Shown here: positions 10,686 to 22,329 of the stretch, in pieces
Position numbering within the stretch: the first letter of the stretch is position 1
Layout of the letters: the number at the start of each line of letters is the position of its first letter
Assembly (NCBI GenBank): GCA_020796225.1
Contig: CM036764.1
Coordinates: 25,263,233-25,327,232 of the forward strand
DNA: 64,000 nucleotides
DNA from: Arion vulgaris
Taxonomy: Eukaryota; Mollusca; Gastropoda; Stylommatophora; Arionidae
Direction: 5' to 3'
Notes under the pieces: generated by a model
The model's database searches: none
The model's input: the letters and a program-made list of their open reading frames with translations, nothing else
Told to the model about the DNA's origin: nothing
Position numbers and translations under genes: made by a program

Positions 10686-11898
10686 CCTTAATTTATTAAC
10701 TAAACATAAACAGGAAACAAAACATTAGACATGTATGCAGAAAGTTATGCGGACCTCAATTATGTTGTCAATGAGAACACTCAATCTCTTCTGTGTCGCA
10801 TCATGTTTCTAAAACATCGTTTGTACACAAAACACAAACGTTAGCAAAGACACGCATGTATATTGTTGAACATGCTATCGCATCCGCATACTCGTAAACT
10901 TTATTTATATTTTTTTGGTAAAGTAGATAATATCAAGTAGTGCGAAATGATATCATAAATGCTTAACCCTGTAACGTTCGGGTACTAAAAAAATCTCATT
11001 TATAAATGAGATGGCTACATGGCTCCGGAACTAACCATATTTATGTATTATTTATGCATTTAAATGCATATGATATATGTTTCATAGTGTAAAACATATA
11101 AATAATAATAATAATTTAAAAAAAAAAAAATTATTTTTAAAGATGTATAATCTCGTTGACAAAAGCATGTTTTTTTTTTCTTCTTGTCTGTTCGCCTGCC
11201 ATGAATTCATGCGCAGTCAGGGAGCCTGGTATGGCGCATCTGTCTGATTTTGGCGTGAAAGTCAACTTACTGTTTCTACGGTGTCTCTAGCCATTCAGGC
11301 GAACCTTCTTCGACTTCAGTGGTAAGAGCATGCGTTTATTACACCGACATTTCCGATCTTACCGCCATTTTGTATAACCTCTGCAGACGTGTTTTCACTT
11401 GCTCTTGTAAAAAACTACACATTTGCTTACAAAATGGCATCTAATGACACAGATTACTGTCCTGATCAATACTATAAGTGAAGTTCTTTATTTGCTGCTT
11501 ACTAGACCAGTTCTGCATCATTTTCTTTTATTTATTTATTATTTATTAATTGGTGTCTTCAAAATATGGAAATATTTCGAAGTTACAAATTTCCTAATAA
11601 CATCATTATTTATTGTCCAAACAACTTCATGTTTGGATATATTGTGCAAATATGAAGGTAATAAGAAACTGTATTAACAGTTTTCATGATATATTTCATA
11701 CGTTTTTTTTCTCCATCTTTGTGACTGTAAAATTATTTGAAATTTATATAAAAATCTATTTTTAGTACCACTAAAATTAGGTCACTGATATCACATATTA
11801 CATGACAATAATATTAAAACCCCATATCTTGATAGTACATTCAATTAGCTTTCTAATCATATATAACATGCCTATTTTCTATTAATGGAGTATTTGTA
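10686..11898. other. Intergenic, no gene seen
   Basis: AT-rich. It contains a perfect 20-bp palindrome ATCTCATTTATAAATGAGAT at 10993-11012 next to GTAACGTTCGGGT, possibly the end of a MITE, and homopolymer runs near 11110 and 11170. The 84-codon frame at 11423 looks random. Confidence 0.4.
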
Positions 11899-11911
11899 GC
11901 TTCTGGTAATA

Positions 11912-12434
11912 TCTTCTTCTGCGTTAGCACTTGATTGGGATTTCGGATTCTCAAATAGAGGCAGCCGTCTGCCTCAGATTATCAGACACGCAATACAGTT
12001 TGTTTTGGACGCTAGTGTAGGTGGGCGACCTCTTTCTTCTGAAGTCTGCATACTGGGGACAATTTTGTAGGATATAATTCCTATGATTTCTGCTTCTCCG
12101 TTTGTGCCGACATCTTCCAGCAGTAAAATTTGGCCATCCTCGTGATGGTAGGTTTGACATTCTTACTGCTCAGCTAAATCTCAGAGGCAGATTTGCGACC
12201 GTAGAATCCGTTATCAGATTCCTCATTGTGAGGGGTCGTTGCACCATGTTATGCGCCTTATGACCTGGTACATCCGTTTTTTTGCAAGCATTTGTTTCGG
12301 GTTAGCATTCCCTAGCGGACAAGTGCATCCAATTTTAGCCTAACCTCCTTAGCCACCTCTTACGACATGCGTGGCAGGTAACAGTGGTTCTATTCTTTAC
12401 GCCCCAAATTTGGGCCCCGGTAACCACTCGAGGG
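11912..12434 (-). mobile_element. Composite SINE, second copy, perfect 13-bp TSD
   Basis: Minus-orientation copy of the element at 4896-5581: the head (complement of CCCGAGTGGTTACCGGGGCC... near 12431) joined to the same alternative body, with only one copy of the terminal ~88-bp block. Flanked by the perfect 13-bp repeat GCTTCTGGTAATA (11899-11911 and 12435-12447). The intact duplication shows a relatively recent insertion of the complete composite. Confidence 0.9.
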
Positions 12435-12714
12435 GCTTCTGGTAATAGAGCAGTCCTTCAAAAATAACCCAAAAAAACTTAAAAACCCATGAACGTTTAC
12501 ACGTTAAAATGTGTTTGGCTGATAAAGAACAACAACTGTATTATATATGTTGTTTATTTCATTATAGAAAATATAAAATGTCAATATTAACACCCATATT
12601 CCTTCTTTCTGTTAATATTTCTTTCTGCGTTGTATGTTATTCATGCTCTTCTCCAAATGATATCAATCTTCATAATTTCAAGACGTCTCCTTTCTGTTGT
12701 CGGTGCTCGTAAGG

Positions 12715-12935
12715 GGAGTATAGAATAATAACACTGCAACCTACAAGGCATGTCGTAAGAAAGAGGCGACTGAGGGTAGGGGCCTTGCGAAGCTACCCTA
12801 GTAAATAAAAAGCGTCGTAGAAATCGGATGTGCTGGCAACGTACAATCGCTATTAGACTCAGATCACATACAAATTACAAAGAGTGGTTAACAAGTAGTC
12901 GTTATGGAGCGTTCGAAGAAGAAGAAGATAATTTC
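12715..12935 (+). mobile_element. SINE-II copy
   Basis: Core GGCATGTCGTAAGAAAGAGG, CCTAGTAAATAAAAAGCGTC, then CACAAAGAGTGG-like ending (ACAAAGAGTGGTTAACAAG) and a GAAGAAGAAG tail at 12916. It lacks the CTACTTGTAGGCGC segment present in the 2395 copy, so it is internally deleted. Confidence 0.75.
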
Positions 12936-14149
12936 AAGAAATATAACAACAATATTTTGACTTCTATATGCTTAGGTGGAATTTTGTGCCCAAATGTACT
13001 TCAATAGCTCCCTCCAGAAATGTTAACGATTGTATCAGTCTATGAACAATATGGCACACAGACAAAGCATATCAGACTATCACGATCAAGATCTGGTTTG
13101 GCCGAAAACCGACGATCTTTTGACGGATAGTCTCGAACAGACTAATCAAGGTGATATAGATAGATACAAGACTATACGACTTCGTTATTATCGTATCATT
13201 GTGATGCTATGAAGTGGAACGATAAGTTTGAAGTTACAAGCGTGGAAATCAAGTTAATGTTTTGGAGATCTCGCAACTCCGTGCCGGGTCCGGACTGTAT
13301 TCAATATAATGGCATCAACAGGAAATCGGGCACTGACATGAATAACCTAGGTATATAATATTTATTACTGTCGTTACTGCCTGTAGTACCTTTTTTAGGA
13401 CAGTGTAGGACATGTGATTCATTAACAGCTGAAAAAGTTGCAATATCGGGGAGGAATAGCTTCATGGCTACTTAATATCATTGTCGAAATCTAACAGAAA
13501 TCATAAACACAAAAGCGGTTATATAATATTTTCAGTGCTGAACACAGTGGGTTTTTAATAAGTACAGATTGGAGCAAGGTTTGGAAACCACCCTCAGCGG
13601 ATACAAGCGGAATAAAGAAACATTGTGCAATGTTTCGATTGTTTTACATACGACGTCTTTGAAAGTTTGCAGGATGGTTTGAAGACGTGCTTTTCTACAA
13701 AATGTCAAGGATGTCTATAACAGAGTTCCTTGTACATAGCTTGTGCATATGATCATGCTTCTAAATATCAATACACTGCTCATAGCACGTAAAGCAAAGT
13801 ATTGTAGTTTTACAAAATACAAAACAACAATCCACGGAGACGTTTCGACCTAAAGGCCTTTATTAAGCAAAGGATACATCAGAAGGGAAGAAATTCACTT
13901 CTTAAAAGGCAGACATAACATATACAATTAAACAATAAATCTCTAAGGCTTTATATCGATAATATTATTGCTCATAAGATGAATTATAAGCGCCAAGTAC
14001 GAAAGAAAAGTGACACTCACGTGGGACTATTAGTCCTCTGAGCGGGCAAATTTCACCAGACCTACCACAGGGGGTCACCACTATCTCCAGCACTATTCAA
14101 CGTCTTGACCATAATGATTACTAAACAATGGATGGGAAAAAACGATATA
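12936..14149. other. Intergenic, no gene seen
   Basis: No supported gene. A repeat near 13798-13885 (TTTTACAAA...TTTCGACC) recurs in altered form at 19308-19385. Confidence 0.4.
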
Positions 14150-14600
14150 CCAAATATACACAAAGATCTTCGTCTTCTTCTCTATCACCATTTACTTCTT
14201 TATAGAAGGGTTGGGGAGGAGGGAGGAGGGGAAATGTAGTGATCTTATGTTTGCTTGTTTTAAGGCACTTTTTAAGCTGATATTCATTTTCGTAAGGCTG
14301 TTCTTGATGCTGTCGCTCCATCTTTTGTGTGGTCTTCCTCTTGTCTTGTACTCATTATATTTTCTCTGTGTGGCTCTCTGTGGTAGGCGATACCAGGGCA
14401 TTTTTGTCAGATGTCCAAACCATTTAATCTGTTGTTCTTTTATGAATTGCAAGACTGATTTTACATCTAGTCTTCTTCTGATTTCTTCATTTCTAATTTT
14501 GTCTCTTATTCCCACACCTGCAGCCCTTCTAAGATACCTCATCTCTGTCGTTATGATTTTCCGCTCATTAGCTGCTGTAATTGGCGTAACGATCGATTAA
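14150..14600 (-). pseudogene. LINE reverse-transcriptase C-terminal fragment
   Basis: A minus-strand open frame of 116 codons (14542-14192) carries typical LINE C-terminal landmarks in order: RRAAGVGIRDKIRNEEIRRR, VLQFIKEQQIKWFGHLTKM, GRPHKRWSDSI. It is 5'-truncated with no catalytic domain. An independent fragment of the same family lies at 15448-15670. Confidence 0.85.
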
Positions 14601-15447
14601 TCAAAGTCGAGCTGGTGTGTTGTGCCACTGGATGCTACTGGATCTGTTGAGATTAGAATAGGAGCAACTATGTACATGTATGAACATTTAATGATAGTCC
14701 TCATATAACTGATAACTAAAGTGATTAATGTCTATGTATTGTTCACTAATTTCAAAATCTGACTTCTATATTCCTAATTAAGATAAGTGCTATTTATAAT
14801 TTTGGAACTTCTCTCCGTACTACTGAGATGAATGCGTTTGCGCTGAATCCCGTCATAAAAACAACCGTCAACGATACCAATGGATATGAAATTAATCAAC
14901 ATCAAACTCGCATATTGAGAAATGGGAAATGTATCACATGACCAGAACCGTACCGTGCTAGGATACAGAGAGGCGACCGCATCAGGCGGTACCGTAAGTG
15001 GGCGGCATAAGCAGCACACTCAAAACCACAATTGAAGGTTATTTTAAACTAAAAAAACATTCAAGGGGTGGCATTTCGAAGACTTGCATCATACTGAGAA
15101 AATATACCACACGGCCCTGCACATGAATTCATATTGTTGTTGAAACAGGACAGAAAAAATAAAAATTGACAAGTTAAATATAATTACAAATCAATTTAAG
15201 ATTGTTAAGTGGGAGAAATTTTGCAACTGAGAACTCATTGGTTGTCTATATTTGTAAATATACATAAGCACACTAGATTAGAAAATAAAAACAATCTTGA
15301 TGTCGATTAAAAGATATGTCATTCAAAATAACAACAGTCAATGACATGTCAGTCATTTGTTCACGCACTTGTTCAACAAGTTAGGAAAACCATAAGCGGT
15401 TACCGCTTGATATTATCAAACCATATACGTTGTATTACCGTATATGG
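14601..15447. other. Intergenic, no gene seen
   Basis: Nothing recognised on either strand. Confidence 0.4.
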
Positions 15448-15670
15448 TCTACAATGTTCTTCTTCTTATCGTCCACCATTTACTTCTTTATAGAAGTGTG
15501 AGGGGGGAGTGGGATGTAGTGATCTTGTGTGTGCTTTTCCTAAAACACTTTGTAAGCTGTTATTCATTTCATTAAGGATGTTCTTGATGCCGTCTCTCTA
15601 TCTTTTGTGTGGTCTTCCCCTTGCTCTGTACTCGTTATACATTTTTAGTTTGGCTCTCTGTGTTATCCTA
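15448..15670 (-). pseudogene. LINE tail, same family as 14150-14600
   Basis: Similar to 14170-14390 in the same orientation, including CCATTTACTTCTTTATAGAA and the complement of the GRP+KRW coding stretch (TTTGTGTGGTCTTCC). More decayed than its neighbour. Confidence 0.75.
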
Positions 15671-15754
15671 TGTTACTTGTACCAAAAGTTTGTCTTCAAA
15701 TATCATCAACAAATAAAAAGGTACAGGTATTAAGAACTTCCGAAAAACAAATAG

Positions 15755-15905
15755 ACAAACACGGGACTCGAACCACTTACCCTAGTCCTTACGACACCAA
15801 TAGCCTGGCCTAGCAATACGAGCGCTTTTACGAACACAACCAATGAGCTGTTCTAAAAAAATGTTTTATCGTCTGTCTCCGATATGACTAGGAACTCGAT
15901 GTCAC
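15755..15905 (-). mobile_element. tRNA-derived SINE remnants
   Basis: On the minus strand the region near 15757-15835 has box B GGTTCGAGTCCC and a degraded box A (TAGGCCAGGCTATTGG). It is followed by a SINE-IV fragment (TATGACTAGGAACTCGATG, 15880-15905). Not a tRNA gene. Confidence 0.45.
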
Positions 15906-16637
15906 TTACCAGACAGTAATATTTCATAACGTGACAAATATTTGTCTTCATTACCTCTGTCTGACAAAATTCTGAACAATGACTAATGTACTGTAGTGTT
16001 TACATACCATAGGGTGTCAAATACCCATCACTTTCCATTTCTAAACTCAAATATTTGGGAGGTCAGTTTGGCCAGTTCCTTTCCTCACTCGTGGAACGTG
16101 GAACATCAGTTTCGTAACTTGAACCTCAACCGATTTTTCTTTCGATTCCAAAATCGAACTCTATGTTTTGAGCGATTCTGGGACAAAATGGTATTATACG
16201 GAAATAGAAACACATTCAACACTTTACAATTATATAATAAAAATAATAATATTAGTAGCCGTCTATCGCAAGAGATGATGACAGCAGTCTCAGACGTGTG
16301 CTTCTACACTTCTCTGATGTGTGCGGAGGTGACTGTAAAGTCCAATGCTCGAACACAATCCAATACCCCAGGTGGGGCATACATGATGAAGATTAGAAAT
16401 ATGGGTGTTGTGTGTTCTCTCTGTTCACGCAGCTCGTTTTCTCTGTGAATCAACGACACGATGATTCTCAGCTATGCGGGTTCCTATTGTGTTGTTATAT
16501 CGCCACATTTGGCAATTTTGTGCCAAGGATTTTCTGCGCTTGGTGTCTATATCAAAGCATTTTATAAACACGTTAAATGTGTCTTTAAAGTGTTTTTTTT
16601 CTGTCCACAAACTGATCGTCTGCCCACTTCAAGCTTG
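15906..16637. other. No supported gene
   Basis: A 150-codon plus-strand frame (15996-16448) exists, but it starts in a degraded SINE-like stretch, has no recognisable domain, and contains no evident splice or signal features. I do not call it a gene. Confidence 0.4.
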
Positions 16638-16647
16638 CCATAGATCA

Positions 16648-17091
16648 TAGATTCCCAAACCTTTTTTGGCCCACCGCCCACTTTGCGCAACATATACTTT
16701 GTAACGCCCCTCCACATTATAATAGTCTGCCAACCCCTCCCACATATATACATTCTCTATTTTCTCTTCGACATAGAACATTGATATATATTTCTGTAAT
16801 ACATGGTCAATTTTCAAATGATTATATCCATGAAATAGAAAATGGATGAAAAATGGATCGTGTAAGACGGACATAAGATAAATTAAAAAGCAGAATTCAA
16901 ATTTTAAATGATTGTTCAATCGCAAAATCACGATAATAGTTTATTTTAAAATATTTATTATTAATTTCTTCGTTAAGGAGCCACCGAACCTAATCGTTTG
17001 AACACCGCCCAAATTCTTCTGAACCTCCAATCGCCCCCTCCCTAGAACGCTCCAGAACCCACTGGGGGTACGCCCACTTTGGGAAACGCTG
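16648..17091. mobile_element. hAT-like non-autonomous element
   Basis: A 444-bp element with ends TAGATTCCCAAACC and ...TTTGGGAAACGCTG (minus-strand end CAGCGTTTCCCAAAG). It is flanked by CCATAGATCA at 16638-16647 and 17092-17101, a direct repeat containing the expected 8-bp hAT duplication. The subterminal GGCCCACCGCCCAC and GTACGCCCACTTTGGG are typical of hAT MITEs. The interior is AT-rich and non-coding. Confidence 0.75.
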
Positions 17092-17384
17092 CCATAGATC
17101 AGAGCCAACTATAAACTTAAGGGCCTTTGGGCTCAGGTAAGAATTGTGGGAAATCATACTCCAACTACACCACGTGACCTCGTATTCCAGTATTGGTGTA
17201 TATAGACGAATTCATTTTAAAATCAACACAAAATGCTAACTCGAAGTCATATTATGCAACAAGTAAAGTTTAACAATAAGGAATATCAATATTATAAATA
17301 TTTTTCACCAGTAAATAATCATAGACTTACAGAATTGAGTAAAATTGCAAAAAAGTGGGCAGTGTTCTATCAAACATCTGTAAT

Positions 17385-17600
17385 TTCCAGATCCCTTTTC
17401 TTATCTAGGTCAGGGAATACCCGGCCAGTTGTCTGGCCTGTGCTAGAGCCTGGCTGTGCATGGATCAACTGTTTGGGATGCGTTTATCAGGCATCCGAGC
17501 AGCGTGACCGGCCCATCTCAACTGGGCCTTCTGCCACAGGATGTTGATGCTTGGAATCTACGCTGTTATGTGGACTTTGGTATCTGGCATTTCTGAGGGG
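17385..17600 (-). pseudogene. LINE reverse-transcriptase C-terminal relic
   Basis: The minus strand reads SINILWQKAQLRWAGHAARM then PDKRIPNS, a well-known LINE C-terminal pattern (LRWxGHxxRMPDxRIP), with stops after it. A different LINE family from those at 14150 or 46713. Confidence 0.75.
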
Positions 17601-18195
17601 ATTGCATTAATATTCCAGTTTTATTTTAACAAAGAGCTAAATCTTCTTGGCATGTCTCGCTGAACCAACTGTTTGGTCTCTTTCGTTTTGTTAGTCCGTG
17701 TTTTCGTTTTCTACTCCCACCCTCCCACCGCACTAAATCCGTCTCTGAATGACCTACTGACCTGGGAATTATCACCAAGAAGGACGTCTATGTACTTGGT
17801 GAATCTGAAAAGGGTGTGGCATTAGCGATGTAACGGTAGATGACCCAAAACAGTCATCATAATTTGGACTATTGTCTGACGTAAAGTGCGAAACTCTTGA
17901 CCTAGTGAGTACTGATTTCCCTGGGACAGATATTGTGGTGCAAGTGGTAACGTGTGTCATCGCAATAGATATGACCTATATTCTTTAAGAGAGTGATATA
18001 CGCACTTCAAGGATAAAATATGTGAGTCAAAAATCTTGATATGAAAGAACACATTGTTTAAGATAATTACGCTGCTGGTAGTTTGCAATCAACAGAAACA
18101 TAAATGTGGTTATTATTTATTTCTGGCTGTCAAAAATCCCATGCAACATTGTTGACATTCTGTTTTAAAATCAAATTGTTAGTACATGTCATATC
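17601..18195. other. Intergenic, no gene seen
   Basis: No element recognised. Confidence 0.4.
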
Positions 18196-19020
18196 TTAAC
18201 CCATTCGTCCTTTTGAGACAATATACTGGCTCGCGGTATGTTTTAGTATGACGCAAAGACAAAATACTGGCTAATTCAGTATGAAAATGAAAATTGTGAT
18301 ATATCCTTTACTGGACAAAGCCTTTAACCACAGTAAACGAGTCGTTGATTTTTCTAGGCACCACTTATACGTTCAGTAATTTGCCATTGCTTTCTGAACG
18401 GTGTGGTCTATTTTTACCTTACGTAAAATCCCACGGAAACGAATTTGCTTCCAAATTTGCCCACCGCGGAGTTTGAACCGGGTACGATAGCGTTGTGATA
18501 CTTCAGTATATAATGCAAAATAAATGCGTCCGGGAGTAAATGTCCTTATTAGGACAAACACAGAACAAGACAAAATGTCCTTATTAGGACAAAACAGACA
18601 TACACAGAACAAGACCCAATGTCCTTATTAGGACAAAACAGACATACACAGAACAATACCCAATGTCCTTATTAGGACAAAACAGACATACACAGAACAA
18701 GACCCAATGTCCTTATTAGGACAAAACAGACATACACTGAACAAGACAAAATGTTCTTATTAGAACAAACACAGATCAAGACAAAATGTTCTTATTAGAA
18801 CAAACACAGATCAAGACACAATAACACACAGTTCACACCAGGACAAGTTCCAGGCCACATGGCCACACCAAGAAAAAGGCCAATACGCCCTGATATAACC
18901 AAAAAGACATATGTCTTAGGTTGAAAGGGGCGTGCCTCGGCCACAGAGAGGCTTAACCCACCACCCAACCAACAAACAAACAATCCGGGAGTAAAACAAT
19001 TTATGGAGTGAAAGGGTTAA
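18196..19020. mobile_element. TTAA-flanked MITE enlarged by nested insertions
   Basis: Ends TTAACCCATTCGTCC (18196) and GGAGTGAAAGGGTTAA (to 19020) form short terminal inverted repeats with TTAA, as for piggyBac-type elements. The short relative at 22764-22905 is 142 bp. Here the interior was enlarged: 18541-18983 is an insertion flanked by the 12-bp duplication TCCGGGAGTAAA (18529-18540 and 18984-18995). A tRNA-derived stretch (minus-strand CGGTTCAAACTCCG) sits at about 18455-18500. Degraded relatives occur near 21120-21232, 35815-35985 and 53515-53690. Confidence 0.75.
18541..18802. repeat. Tandem hairpin repeats (35-44 bp)
   Basis: Seven spaced copies of a 16-bp hairpin: TGTCCTTATTAGGACA at 18541, 18576, 18620, 18664 and 18708, and TGTTCTTATTAGAACA at 18752 and 18787. 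Spacers are 35 or 44 bp and contain ACAGAACAAGAC. Both arms change together in the last two units, so the 6-bp stem is preserved. Confidence 0.9.
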
Positions 19021-20007
19021 CGGAAGTAAGATAGAGAGAAAAAAAAATATCTACAATAATACATTTACGACTCAACTGCTGGCATCAAATAAAATGTGTT
19101 ACAGTAGTCAAGGGTAACTAACTACATGTATAATAACAATATGGAGGATATGTTTGGTGAAGTGGTTAAGCCGTTTGGATTGCTCTTTAGAGGTCGTGTG
19201 TTCTAATCTGGACGGGTGTATTTTTGCCTGAGATCCCTAGGATTGTTGTCACAGTATAGATGAGACTGCAGTAAAACTATTTGATTGACGAAACACGTAA
19301 TCACAAAGTACTGTAGTTTTACAAATTAAAAAAACAATGACAATATACAGCAACGATTCGACCAATGCTTTAGGATTGTTATCAAAGCTAATGGAGTCCG
19401 CGCTTTGTACAATATGATCGGTTGATAAACGATTACTTCCACAGAAATTAATCGAACGATTTGAGAGAACTCAGTGCAATGAAAAGCCATTTGAACACTC
19501 CTTTTATGTCTAATAACAATTCGATCTTATAATATACTAATCCTAACACAAACTGCGGATGGAAGACATATAGTGTCAGTGTGTTGGATTAAATCATCAA
19601 CGTGTAGAGTTCAGTTCCTGGTAGGTCGGCTCTAGTCTACATAGCTAAAAAGGCAGTTAAGACACCCACACTTTTGAATTATGGAAAAAAGAGTCATTTG
19701 AATATATCGTGAAAGTTATGTGAGGTTTACAGCTTTTGCTAGCTGAAACAGGTTGACCAGCTATGTGATCATCTTATTAGTATGTCTAGCCCTGATTGTT
19801 ATAATTTAAAATTGCCGAAGTAGTCAGCATTCTACACATCAATGTAGGAGTCAAAGTAGTTGGATTGATTGAACAATTATCATTGCACTTTTGTGTCTAA
19901 CCATATGTGTTTTGGTATCTCTCTTATTATACAGGAAGATATCAGCGACAGAGCACGAACTTCATACCAGGAGTAAAGGGTACCCGATTTAACTTTCTCT
20001 ACGGTGT
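19021..20007. other. Intergenic with repeat fragments
   Basis: A tRNA-like relic at 19150-19215 (GGTGAAGTGGTTAAGCC ... GTGTTCTAATC). A fragment at 19308-19385 is related to 13798-13885, and the GATTGATT-associated repeat lies at 19862-19945. No gene. Confidence 0.4.
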
Positions 20008-20280
20008 TCTTCTTCTTCTTCAAACGCTCCACGTTGACAACTTGTTGACTACTCTTTGTGATTTCTATGCGATTCAAGCCTATGAACGATTGTACATTGT
20101 GCTAGTTATGCGCCTACAAGTAGGCCAGTACAAACGATTTCTGCGACGCTTTTATTTACTAGGTAGCTTCCTAGGCCCCTACATCAGTCGCCTCTTACGA
20201 CATGTCTTGTACGACATTCTTTGCTTCCCAAGGGGGCTCCTCCACAACACTAGCGGGCCCCGGTACCACACGTTCGAAAA
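20008..20280 (-). mobile_element. SINE-II copy, minus orientation, near full length
   Basis: The (CTT)n tail at 20008 (complement of GAAGAAG) precedes GCGCCTACAAGTAGGCC, the core complement TAGTCGCCTCTTACGACATG-like sequence, and a head ending CCGGTACC near 20270. Open frames across it are accidental. Confidence 0.8.
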
Positions 20281-20311
20281 ACCTACTCCTACCGATTTTC
20301 AAAAGATAAAT

Positions 20312-20700
20312 GTTATTTTACGCCACGAACACGGACCTAGACTTTATCGCTCGTCTTCTATATGACTAGGAACTCGATCTCAGCTACATTGATGAGACTC
20401 GTCCGAGTGGTTACCGGGGCTCAAATTTTAGTAGTAAAGAATAGAACCACTGTTACCTGCCACGCATGTCGTAAGAGGCGACTAAGGAGGTTAGGTTGAA
20501 ATCGGATGCAGATGTCCTAAACGTGAAGAAGATTATCCGTTTAGGGGCTACCAAACCAATGTGCAACACGTTCTTGGCAAAGATCAAACATATCACAAAG
20601 TGTGATTAAAATTGGACGTAAAGAACGAACGCAAAGCAGAAGGAGAAGAAGATCTACATTGAGATCAGGGTTCACTAGAAAATAATCCAATCACTAAACG
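20312..20700. mobile_element. SINE-I (+) inserted into SINE-IV (-)
   Basis: SINE-IV sequence (TATGACTAGGAACTCGATC, 20362-20380) is broken by a plus-strand SINE-I copy (about 20393-20655: CCGAGTGGTTACCGGGG, core GGCGACTAAGGAGG, GAACGAACGCAAAG, GAAGAAGA tail). It resumes with CTACATTGAGATCAGGG. The sequence CTACATTGA-GA on both sides suggests the target duplication. Confidence 0.7.
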
Positions 20701-20761
20701 TGTGACGCGAACCGAATACATTTAAAGCATAAGGAGAACACCGTACCCCATCGACCAGATT

Positions 20762-20837
20762 TATTTACATCACTCAATCAAAGCATAGTTACATCACTCA
20801 ATCAAAGCATAGTTACATCACTCAATCAAAGCATAGT
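20762..20837. repeat. 24-bp tandem triplicate
   Basis: Three copies of TACATCACTCAATCAAAGCA plus TAGT, near identical. Confidence 0.9.
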
Positions 20838-21837
20838 CTAGTGTAGACATTTTTGTGTCAACTCTTTTACAAACAACATACTTATTGCCATGGACGTCCA
20901 TACGTTAAGGTAAGGGGGTGGTGGATGCTACCCCCTGGAAAATTGATTTTTGATGAAACAGTTTACGTCAATCTGGTCTTCTTCATTTCCGCGTTGTAAA
21001 CTGTCAATTAATTTTGTTTCTTCATTTTGCCCCTCCCTGGAAAAAACGTATGTGGACGCCATGTTCTCCTTCCAAACTTCGCGTCTGTATCTCACAGATT
21101 ACGCATTGCGTCATTTCACATTTTCACTCCTTCGTCCTTATCACAAAACCAATATACTGTCTAATTCAGTATACATTACAAAATAAATGCGTACAGAATT
21201 ATAAAAAAAAGTCTGCGAAGTGAGAGAATTAAGAAACAACAATTAAGTAATAAAATACTTACATTTTCCTAGGTAATATTCTTTAGTTTTATTCTTTTGC
21301 TTAGCTGTTGTAGCTGGTCACGAAAATGTACATAGTAGAAATGAAAAAAACAAAGACATTATCATTAACATACAAATATAACATTTCTATAGTATAATGT
21401 GTGCTTATTTATTATAACTAGCATTAAAGCTACACACTACACATTAGAAGTGTGTAAAGACATTGTCAACACTTCAACTTGTAACAGTAACTCTGTTGTC
21501 GGGGATGATGAAAAAAGGACATCACGATTATTAAATAAACACTTGACCTCAATTACAAGCTATTCATTCATTCCCTGCTGATTACGTCTGCCCTGGATGG
21601 ACGTCCAAACCTATCCTTACCATCTTTGATGTTGTAATATCGCTTCTGTTATCTATTATTTACAACCAACGTTTTGTCTAAAGAAAAGAAACTTCATGGT
21701 GTGTGAGTTTGCTTGACCTAAAACTATCTTATTACCAATAATTGAGTCGCACATATATGAGATTTGGTAGGCCTACTTGACTTAATTCTTATTGTTCCAA
21801 ATACCTGAGTATTAAATTTATGCGACTTAGGTATTTG
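20838..21837. other. Intergenic with a MITE relic
   Basis: About 21120-21232 resembles the TTAA MITE family (AATATACTG, ATTCAGTATACATTAC, AATAAATGCGT, ending TTAA at 21229). Nothing else recognised. Confidence 0.45.
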
Positions 21838-21840
21838 AAG

Positions 21841-22206
21841 CATTCTGCGTAGACACTTCATGTCTGTCGTGAGTAGTTTTCTTCTATCATTTGACGTCAT
21901 CGTTCAGGTTTGACATTATGCTACCAGTGTCAAACCTGGACGCTGACATCAAATGATAGAATAAAACTAGTCACGACAGAGATGAAGTTTCTACGAAGAA
22001 TGTTGGAGGTAACAAGAAGATACCGGTTGAGAAACGAAAACATCGGGAAAAAAGTGGGTACAACATTAATACTGAACTTCGTCAGGATGCAACACATAAG
22101 CAGATTACCAACAGACAGTACAAATCAAAGAGCGATGTTACTACGATGCAACGGATACAAAGCAAAAGGCCGGCCACGCAAAAGATGGATCTTAGAGATA
22201 ACATAG
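21841..22206 (+). pseudogene. LINE RT C-terminal fragment joined head-to-head to an inverted copy
   Basis: The plus strand (21910-22206) encodes LINE landmarks CQTWTLTSNDRIKLVTTEMK, FLRRM, RLRNENIGKKVGTT, HISRLPTDS, QRAMLLR and KAKGRPRKRW. Directly upstream, 21841-21916 is an inverted copy of the same segment (arm 2 is 21928-22002, loop about 11 nt), forming a ~75-bp foldback. Dead element, truncated at both ends. Confidence 0.85.
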
Positions 22207-22329
22207 GCGACGAAAGACATTATTTATGAACGCACAAAAGGGCTCGTTCTAGAAATCTCTTCTTATCCTGACACTGTGAGGCAAAAAAGAATTGGAGAAC
22301 GAAAAAGACAGGAAATATATTTGACTTAG

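Noticed and set aside
15996..16448. 150-codon possible gene
   Set aside because: No domain, low-complexity composition, begins in a repeat-like stretch.
19907..20365. 152-codon possible gene
   Set aside because: Runs through SINE-II and SINE-IV sequence on the opposite strand.
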